The notes beneath the pieces are model-generated. The model was not told the DNA's origin and ran no database searches. It saw nothing but the letters and a program-made list of their open reading frames with translations. From contig CALNAL010000023.1 in assembly GCA_937874445.1 (NCBI GenBank), positions 1-11,127 on the forward strand: DNA of 11,127 bases. Direction: 5' to 3'. This document shows, piece after piece, positions 5,512 to 11,127 of this stretch; positions within the stretch are counted from its first letter, which is position 1, and each line of letters starts with the position of its first letter. The position numbers were made by a program, and so were the translations under genes. This stretch comes from an uncultured Acetobacteraceae bacterium. GTDB taxonomy: Bacteria; Pseudomonadota; Alphaproteobacteria; Acetobacterales; Acetobacteraceae.

Positions 5512-8136
5512 TCAGGTGCTGCACAGGCGGGCCACGTCGGCCAGCGACAGAAGCGAACCGAAGGGGCCGGAGGTGGCCAGATAGCGCGGCTCCCACTCCG
5601 GGTTGAACTTGCTCTTGAAGCTGCGCAGGCCGGCGAAATTGTAGATCCGGCAGCCGTAGCGCCAGACCAGGCAGGAGAGGCGGTGCCACGGCGAGGCCAG
5701 CGGCGTGGCCACGATGCCCGACAGCGGCACCATGCCCAGGCTGAAGCGGCGGAACCCGGCCTCCTTGAGGTGCAGCGCCAGCCGGGTGAAGAGGAATTCC
5801 ATGGTGTAGGCCGAGGCGCCCTCGACGTGGCGCATCACGCCGACCGTGGCCTCGCTCTGCAGGTCGGTGGTCATGAAGCTGACGAAGGCCACCGGCTTGC
5901 CGTTCTGGCGGGCCAGCATCACCGACTGCGGGGCCAGCCAGGCCGGCGTGAAGGCCGCCACCGAGAAGGCCTTTTCATGAGCCCGGCGCTGGCGCAGCCA
6001 GGCGTCGGAAATTTCGCGCAGCACCGGCAGGATGTCGCGCACGCCGTCCGGGCCGATCACCTCGGTGGTCAGCCCCTCCCGCTCGCCGCGGCGCAGCGCG
6101 TAGCGCAGGTTGGTGCGGGTGGGGCCCTCCAGGCCGAAGCCCGGCAGGTCGATGCGGGCCTCCTCGCCCAGCTTGATGAGCCGCAGCCCGGCCTCGAGGT
6201 AGAGCGGCAGGCTGTCGGGGCGAACCTGGTAGAAGGCGGCGCGGCCGTCGTGGGCGTGGGCGATCTCGACCAGGCTGGCGATCAGCCCCGGCCAGGCCTC
6301 GCGCGGGCCCACCGGGTCGTAGAGCGCGACCCAGGTGCGGCCGCGCTTGGCATAGGCGAGGAAGGCCCGGCGGTCGGCCGAGAAGAGGAAGCTCTTGTCG
6401 CCCATCATCGCCAGCACCGCGTCGCTGCGTTCCTGGGAGCGGATGATGCAGGCGGCCGTGGCCAGATCCTCCGTCGAGGGGGGCGCGAGCCGCCCCGAGG
6501 CCGGCCGCAGCCCCTGCCACAGCGCCAGCACGGCCGTGAACAGCGCCGCGCCCAGCGTGGCCCGCAGCGCGCGCGGCGCCTTCTCGTCGAAGGCGAACTG
6601 CCAGAACAGGTCGTTGCTGTAGGGGACCGCGCGGAAGGCGAACATCCACATCCAGCCGGCGAACAGCAGCACCGCGGCGACGGCCGAGAGCCCCAGCGGC
6701 GAGATCTCCAGGTCGAACAGGCTGGCCGGGCGGCTGAAGCTGTGCCGGGTGGCCAGCAGCAGCAGAAGAAGAACCGTCAGAACCCCGGCCTCGAAGAAGG
6801 CCAGGCCCTTGGCCAGCGCCAGCACCAGGCTGGCGGCCGTGAGGGCGGTGGCGAGCCACCAGGAGCCGTCGGTGCGCCGCCACAGGCCGCGCGCGGCGAA
6901 CAGCAGGAACACCCCGAGGATGCTGCCCAGCAGGTTGGCGCTTTCCACCATCCACAGCGGCAGGATCTGCTCCAGCACTTCCAGGCGGTATTTGAAGGCC
7001 GGGGTGGCGCCGGAGACCACCAGCATGACCCCCACCGCAACGGCGATGAGCGAGACGAAGACCGGGCCGAGCCGTGCCGGGGGCAGGCGCGCGATGATCG
7101 GCGCGGCGCGGCGGCTGGCCGCTTCCAGACGCGGCAGCATGCCGCGCGCCTCGAAGCCGCCCAGCAGCAATGCCGAGAGCGCCAGCGGGGCCAGGAAGTA
7201 GAGGGCACGATAGGCCAGCAGCGCCGCCACCGCCGTGTTGGGGTGCACCGAAGTGCCCAGGATGAACAGCATCGCCGCTTCGAACACGCCCACCCCGCCC
7301 GGCGTGTGGCCGATCACCCCCAGCAGCAGGGCGGCGGAGTAGACGGCGAGGTAGGTGGCGAAGGAGACCCCGGCGGCCGGCAGCAGCACCCACAGCGCGA
7401 TGGCGGCGCCCACCACATCGACGGCGACGAAGGCGAACTGGCCGAGCATGAAGCCGCAGCCGGGCAGGTCGACATGCATGTCGCGCCCGTGCCGGCCATG
7501 CCAGGTGAACTGCCGCCCGTGGCGCCCGCACAGCAGCAGCGCCGCCACGGTCAGCGCCACGCCGGCCGCGCCGATCACTTGCAGCGCCGGCAGGGGCATG
7601 CCCGACAGGGCCGCCATCGGCGCGGCCGCCAGCAGCGTGCCCAGCCCGCCGAAGGCGACCAGCGCCAGGCCGAAGCTCGCGGCCAGCAGCACGCTCTGGC
7701 GTGTCACGGCCAGCGCCCCCACGCCGTCGGCGGCGAACACGCGGCAGCGCACCGCGCCGCCGGTCAGCGCCCCGAAGCCGATGGCATTGCCGAGCGCCGT
7801 GCCGGCGAAGCTGCCCACGAACAGATTTGCCGGCGAGACCCGCGCGTGGATCTCGCGCAGCGCCAGCCAGTCACGCCCGATGATGCCCGCATAGCTCAGC
7901 GCCGTGCCCAGCACCGCCAGACCGAGGGTGCCCGCGGAGACTTGCGTGAGGGCCTGGATGATGGCCCGGTAGCTGAGGTCCGCCGTGGCGCGCTGCAGCA
8001 GGGCCAGCAGCGCCACGCAGCCAACCACGCCCAGCAGCGGCAGCAGCTTCGACCAGCGCCGGCGCGGGGGGGGGACGAGGGATGACTGGGCCGGTCCGAG
8101 GGACTCGTGCGGCTCCGCCGAAGGCACGTTGACCAT
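5512..8136 (-). CDS. mprF: MprF/LpiA-type lysyl-phosphatidylglycerol synthase and flippase
   Basis: An 874-residue protein of normal MprF length. The N-terminal part (about 30-330) is the polytopic flippase domain, with the conserved GHTPGGVGVFEA near 276-287. More membrane segments follow up to about 540. The soluble C-terminal synthase domain (GNAT-like fold, about 555-870) shows NLRYALRRGEREGL and the family's end motif KSKFNPEWEPRY (841-852). MprF proteins transfer an amino acid from aminoacyl-tRNA, usually Lys and sometimes Ala, to phosphatidylglycerol on the cytoplasmic side and flip the product outward, giving resistance to cationic peptides and acid. The following acvB favours lysine. 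The start at 8136 is chosen because the open frame further upstream (to 8304) adds 56 residues without membrane or family character. The Shine-Dalgarno there is weak (AGGA about 13 bases away). The gene starts about 200 bases after the end of the glycosyltransferase gene. Confidence 0.94.
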   Translation of the reverse strand: MVNVPSAEPHESLGPAQSSLVPPPRRRWSKLLPLLGVVGCVALLALLQRATADLSYRAIIQALTQVSAGTLGLAVLGTALSYAGIIGRDWLALREIHARVSPANLFVGSFAGTALGNAIGFGALTGGAVRCRVFAADGVGALAVTRQSVLLAASFGLALVAFGGLGTLLAAAPMAALSGMPLPALQVIGAAGVALTVAALLLCGRHGRQFTWHGRHGRDMHVDLPGCGFMLGQFAFVAVDVVGAAIALWVLLPAAGVSFATYLAVYSAALLLGVIGHTPGGVGVFEAAMLFILGTSVHPNTAVAALLAYRALYFLAPLALSALLLGGFEARGMLPRLEAASRRAAPIIARLPPARLGPVFVSLIAVAVGVMLVVSGATPAFKYRLEVLEQILPLWMVESANLLGSILGVFLLFAARGLWRRTDGSWWLATALTAASLVLALAKGLAFFEAGVLTVLLLLLLATRHSFSRPASLFDLEISPLGLSAVAAVLLFAGWMWMFAFRAVPYSNDLFWQFAFDEKAPRALRATLGAALFTAVLALWQGLRPASGRLAPPSTEDLATAACIIRSQERSDAVLAMMGDKSFLFSADRRAFLAYAKRGRTWVALYDPVGPREAWPGLIASLVEIAHAHDGRAAFYQVRPDSLPLYLEAGLRLIKLGEEARIDLPGFGLEGPTRTNLRYALRRGEREGLTTEVIGPDGVRDILPVLREISDAWLRQRRAHEKAFSVAAFTPAWLAPQSVMLARQNGKPVAFVSFMTTDLQSEATVGVMRHVEGASAYTMEFLFTRLALHLKEAGFRRFSLGMVPLSGIVATPLASPWHRLSCLVWRYGCRIYNFAGLRSFKSKFNPEWEPRYLATSGPFGSLLSLADVARLCST

Positions 8137-8337
8137 GGGGTATCGCTTATCCTGGAAGATCAGGCTCTGGGACAAAAGGACAACAAGGCGCTCGCCGGGC
8201 GTGGTCTTCCAGCCAGCTTGCCCGACAGAACTTAGCCAAGCCTCAATCTGTGGCAATATCGGGCCGGTTGCGGGGCATTTGTGGCGCCGTGGCGGTTTTG
8301 TCATGCACGGGTCAGGAAGGGAAGCCGTGCCGCGGCG
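8137..8337. other. Intergenic region upstream of mprF
   Basis: About 200 bases between the end of the glycosyltransferase gene and the mprF start, both on the minus strand. It is slightly less GC-rich than the genes beside it. No RNA gene or clear riboswitch is visible. A six-base stem (8305-8310 with 8325-8330, loop 14) lies just after the glycosyltransferase stop but has no T-run on the minus strand, so it is a poor terminator. A weak promoter candidate is listed separately. The gap makes it likely that mprF-acvB has its own promoter. Confidence 0.5.
8229..8256 (-). promoter_or_regulatory. Weak sigma-70-like promoter candidate for mprF-acvB
   Basis: Read on the minus strand, TTGCCA (8256-8251) and TAAGTT (8234-8229) are separated by 16 bases and lie about 95 bases before the mprF ATG. 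The -35 agrees with TTGACA at four or five positions, but the -10 is poor and the spacing is one short. With a GC-rich genome such matches arise by chance, so this is only a suggestion. Confidence 0.25.
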
Positions 8338-11127
8338 TCAACCGCCGGCCAGGGTGCGCGTCAGCTCTTCGCGATAGCGGGCCTGGCGATGGACCAGCTT
8401 CGGCGACGGCTCGAGACGGGCCGCCGCCAGGGCGTGGATGCGGGTGATCTCTTCCATCTGCCGGCGCATCGGCATCCGCGCGGTGAGGCTGCGCGCATGG
8501 CGGCGATGCATGTTCAGCGCCGCCGAGACCACCGCCACCTGGCCGCTGCTGTCCGCCAGGGCCTCCAGGTAGAGCCGCCAGTCGCCGGCCAGGCGGAAGC
8601 TGTCGAGGTCCCCGCAGCGCTCCAGCGCGCCCAGCAGCGTGCTGCGCCGCCACAGCACCGCGCTGACGTTGAGGATCAGGTTGCGCTCGCCCAGGAAGCG
8701 CGCGGCGAACTCCCGCGAGGAATAGACCCCGTCGTGCGTCAGTGCCGCGGCGCCGCTTTGGCGGTAGTACTCGTGATAGCTCGGCCCCAGGGGGTTGCCG
8801 TCGGCATCGATGCTGCGGCTGTCGCAGAAGGCCAGGTCGAGGTCGGGCAGCTCGCGCGCCTGGGCGGCGAGCGAGGCCAGCAGCTCCGGATCGGCGTCGT
8901 CGTCGGCCTCGGCGATCCAGAGGAACGTGCCCTCCGCCAGCTCCGCCGCGCGCCGCCACTGGCGGAAGGCCGACCCCGAGGGACGCGCCCGCGCCTCGAT
9001 GCGCAGCGTGCGCTGCCAGTCGGCGGCGACACGGCGGGCGACCTCCAGGCTCGCATCCGTCGAGCCGTCGTCGAGGAGGAGAACCTCCGTGACGGGATGG
9101 GTCTGGGCGAACACCGACGCGAGGCGGCGCTCCAGATAGGAGGCGTAGTTGCACGACAGCACGGCCACCGAGACCCTGGGCAGGCCCGGGAGCAGCTCGT
9201 CGAGCAGCGCCTGGGCATAGGGCGCGAAGGCGAAGCGCTCCTGGGCCCGCATGGCGAGGCGGGCCCGGGTGGGTTCGGTCGCGAGCGGAGTCAGCAGCCG
9301 CAGCAGCGCGTCGGCCAGGGCCACGGCATCGCCCATCGCCACCGAGATGCCGGCCGCCAGGCGGCGCAGCAGGTCGGGGATGCCCCCCGATTCCTCGAAG
9401 GCCGCCACCGGCAGCCCGCTGCACAGCGCCTCCAGCACCACCGTGGGGAAGGGGTCCTCGCGCGAGGTGAGCACGAAGGCATCGGCGGCATTGAACCAGG
9501 GGGCGACATCCTGCTGCCAGCCGGCCAGACGGAAGGTGCCGGTGGCCTCCGCGGCGGCGATTTCCGGGGCCAGCCAGCCGCGCAGCTCGGGGTCGAGGCT
9601 GCCGACCCAGCAGAAATGCACGTTTCCCCGCCGGGCGCCGCCGTGCTCCTCGGCGCGCTGCTGGCAGGCCCGCCAGGCTTGCAGGAACAGATCGAAGCCC
9701 TTGCGCAGGTCGGCATGGCCGGCGCCGAGCACCAGGCGATCGCGCGGCCCGAGCTTGAGCGTGCGGCGCAGACGGGCGCGGGCGGCGGGGTCGAAGCTGA
9801 CCGGGGTGTAGCAGCCCTGCGGGCGGATCAGGGTCTGCTCCGGGGGCAGGGGGGTCAGCGAGACGAAGGCGTCATGCACCGGGGCGGCGGGGAAGATCAC
9901 CCGCCGCGCCGCCGCCGCGCCCTGCTGGGCGCCTTCCAGCAGATGGCGCTCGCGCAGCAGGCGGGGCAGCTCGTGGATCAGCAGGACCGACTCCACGCCG
10001 GCCTCGCGCAGCACCGGCACCGCCCAGGCGGCGGCGGCGGTGTTGACCAGCGCCCGCACCACGCCCCGTGCCGCCGCCTCGGCACAATAGGCGGCCAGAT
10101 CCTCGTGCCGCGCCAGCACCCGGGTGGGCGCGATGCGGGCATATTCCGCCGCCATCTCTCCCCCCTCGAGCAGCAGGAACTCCACCTGCACCCCGCAGCG
10201 GCGGGCGAAACTGCGGCCGATCTGGAGCAGCAGATGCTGCGCGCCGGCGGGAAAGGCGTCATGGCCGACCAGCAGCAGCCCCGCCCGCCGCTCCGGCGCG
10301 GCCACGGCGCGGGCGGTGGCGTTGAGCCAGGCCCCGCCGAAGTGCAGGTCGGGCTCGAGGTAGGCGCCCTCGGCCCACTCGTTCCAGGCGTTCACACACA
10401 CCAGGCGCTCGCCGAAAAAGGGAGTGCGGGCGCTGCGTTCGACCAGGGCGGAAAGCCATTTCTCGTAGGCGGCGGGGGTGGCGCCGTGCAGCACCAGGCC
10501 CTGGCCCTGGCGACGGGGATCGTTGTCCCAGCCCGGAACCGCCGTCTTGATCAGGGGGTAGGCGGGCGGCGGCTCGGCCAGCGAGGCTTCGGCGACCTCG
10601 GAATAGTCGTAGACCTTGGCGCGGGCCGCGAAGTCGAACCAGCGCAGCGCGGCATTGCAGGGGGACAGGGCGTTGACCAGCTTGTGCGGCGGAAATTCCA
10701 CCGCGCCGTCGAAACCCCACGGGCGCGGGTCCTCGGCCCCGAAGCTCTGCGCCATCACCAGGACGGGGTCTTCGCCGTGGCGCTCGCGGAAGAGGCGGCG
10801 CCAGCGCGAGAGGACGGCCGCGCAGTCGGGGATGGCCCCGGCCCGATAGACCATCAGCAGCGGGCGGCCGCCGAGGCGAAGATAGCGCGGATCGCGGAAA
10901 TGGCGGGCGAAGTCGTCAACCAGCGGGATCTCGTCGGCCGGCTGCCAGCGCTGGGCGATGAGAACCTGGTCCTCCGAACCGTCCCAGCGGCGGGTCCAGT
11001 TCTCGTTCGCCCACATCAGGCAGAAGGGAAAATCGATGGAGCGGTCGGCGAGAAAGGCCTCCAGCGGGCGCTCGAGCAGGCGACGGCCGTTGAACGAATA
11101 GAAATAGAACACGAACCCGCCCAGCCC
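8338..11127 (-). CDS. Large multidomain glycosyltransferase (WbsX + GT4 + GT2), 5' end outside the window
   Basis: The gene runs off the window edge: the frame stays open through 11127, and the residues before the first in-window GTG (GLGGF) continue the domain, so the true start lies beyond. Counting from that GTG at 11112, 924 residues are visible. A WbsX-like domain (about 1-265) shows NGRRLLERPLE, MWANENWTRRWDG and NAWNEWAEGAYLEPD. A GT4-type domain (about 278-640) shows LLVGHDAFPAGAQ at its start, GHADLRKGFDLFLQAW, and the nucleotide-sugar motif EDPFPTVVLEALCSGLP (552-568). A GT2 domain (about 646-870) shows SVAVLSCNYASYL, DDGSTD (681-686), the DXD-like ADDDADPELL and GDWRLYLEAL. All three look intact. 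Such fusions build surface polysaccharides such as O-antigen or capsule in the cytoplasm. Sugar and linkage cannot be read from the sequence. It is probably part of a glycan cluster beyond the window and not of the mprF operon. Confidence 0.9.
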   Translation of the reverse strand, partial: GLGGFVFYFYSFNGRRLLERPLEAFLADRSIDFPFCLMWANENWTRRWDGSEDQVLIAQRWQPADEIPLVDDFARHFRDPRYLRLGGRPLLMVYRAGAIPDCAAVLSRWRRLFRERHGEDPVLVMAQSFGAEDPRPWGFDGAVEFPPHKLVNALSPCNAALRWFDFAARAKVYDYSEVAEASLAEPPPAYPLIKTAVPGWDNDPRRQGQGLVLHGATPAAYEKWLSALVERSARTPFFGERLVCVNAWNEWAEGAYLEPDLHFGGAWLNATARAVAAPERRAGLLLVGHDAFPAGAQHLLLQIGRSFARRCGVQVEFLLLEGGEMAAEYARIAPTRVLARHEDLAAYCAEAAARGVVRALVNTAAAAWAVPVLREAGVESVLLIHELPRLLRERHLLEGAQQGAAAARRVIFPAAPVHDAFVSLTPLPPEQTLIRPQGCYTPVSFDPAARARLRRTLKLGPRDRLVLGAGHADLRKGFDLFLQAWRACQQRAEEHGGARRGNVHFCWVGSLDPELRGWLAPEIAAAEATGTFRLAGWQQDVAPWFNAADAFVLTSREDPFPTVVLEALCSGLPVAAFEESGGIPDLLRRLAAGISVAMGDAVALADALLRLLTPLATEPTRARLAMRAQERFAFAPYAQALLDELLPGLPRVSVAVLSCNYASYLERRLASVFAQTHPVTEVLLLDDGSTDASLEVARRVAADWQRTLRIEARARPSGSAFRQWRRAAELAEGTFLWIAEADDDADPELLASLAAQARELPDLDLAFCDSRSIDADGNPLGPSYHEYYRQSGAAALTHDGVYSSREFAARFLGERNLILNVSAVLWRRSTLLGALERCGDLDSFRLAGDWRLYLEALADSSGQVAVVSAALNMHRRHARSLTARMPMRRQMEEITRIHALAAARLEPSPKLVHRQARYREELTRTLAGG

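Noticed and set aside
5377..8085. Plus-strand open frame of about 900 codons opposite mprF and the start of acvB
   Set aside because: It lies antisense to two well-recognised genes, its translation is low-complexity in Gln, Arg, Gly and Ala, and such frames are a by-product of GC-rich codon use.
8137..8304. 56-residue N-terminal extension of MprF
   Set aside because: The extra residues have no membrane segment or family similarity that I can see, and ATG 8136 gives the normal length. An independent short leader peptide cannot be ruled out.
11110..11112. GTG as the start of the large glycosyltransferase
   Set aside because: The frame stays open to the window edge and the preceding residues continue the WbsX domain, so the gene is cut, not started, here.

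Overview
The window is GC-rich (clearly well above 60% by eye) and densely coded. It suggests an alphaproteobacterium. The main reason is the mprF/lpiA plus acvB/virJ pair, an arrangement known from rhizobia and Agrobacterium. The short T-rich and A-rich hairpins before the first gene remind me of Acetobacteraceae/Rhodospirillales intergenic DNA, but that placement is from memory and is tentative. I see no tRNA, rRNA, CRISPR array, transposase or phage gene.

Region 1 (1-4092, plus strand). A gene-poor leader holds three perfect short hairpins and a tandem repeat. It is followed by an HtrA/DegP-type serine protease with one PDZ domain and a combined twin-arginine/lipobox signal (329-1375), an OmpR/PhoB-type response regulator (1407-2084) and its membrane histidine kinase (2092-3642). 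The gaps are 31 and 7 bases, so these three look like one operon for envelope quality control and signalling. A small secreted-looking protein with two cysteines and no recognised family follows (3724-4092). It lies behind an 81-base gap that contains a dyad.

Region 2 (4107-8337, minus strand). A convergent pair meets region 1 with only 14 bases between stop codons. It consists of an MprF-type lysyl-phosphatidylglycerol synthase/flippase (8136 down to 5512) and, 16 bases downstream, a two-domain AcvB/VirJ-type alpha/beta hydrolase (5495 down to 4107). AcvB of Agrobacterium hydrolyses lysyl-phosphatidylglycerol, so the pair reads as the maker and remover of one cationic membrane lipid, the remover acting in the periplasm. 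About 200 bases without a gene precede mprF and hold at best a weak promoter candidate.

Region 3 (8338-11127, minus strand). The last gene is a very large glycosyltransferase cut off at its 5' end by the window edge. It carries a WbsX-like domain, a GT4-like domain and a GT2 domain in one chain, and probably belongs to a surface polysaccharide cluster beyond the window.

The common theme is the cell envelope: protein quality control, two-component sensing, lipid charge and surface glycans. Whether the two-component system controls mprF-acvB is a hypothesis from gene order only. Nothing here is clearly a new system. The best leads are the small two-cysteine protein, the protease/two-component operon facing the lipid pair, and the three-domain glycosyltransferase.
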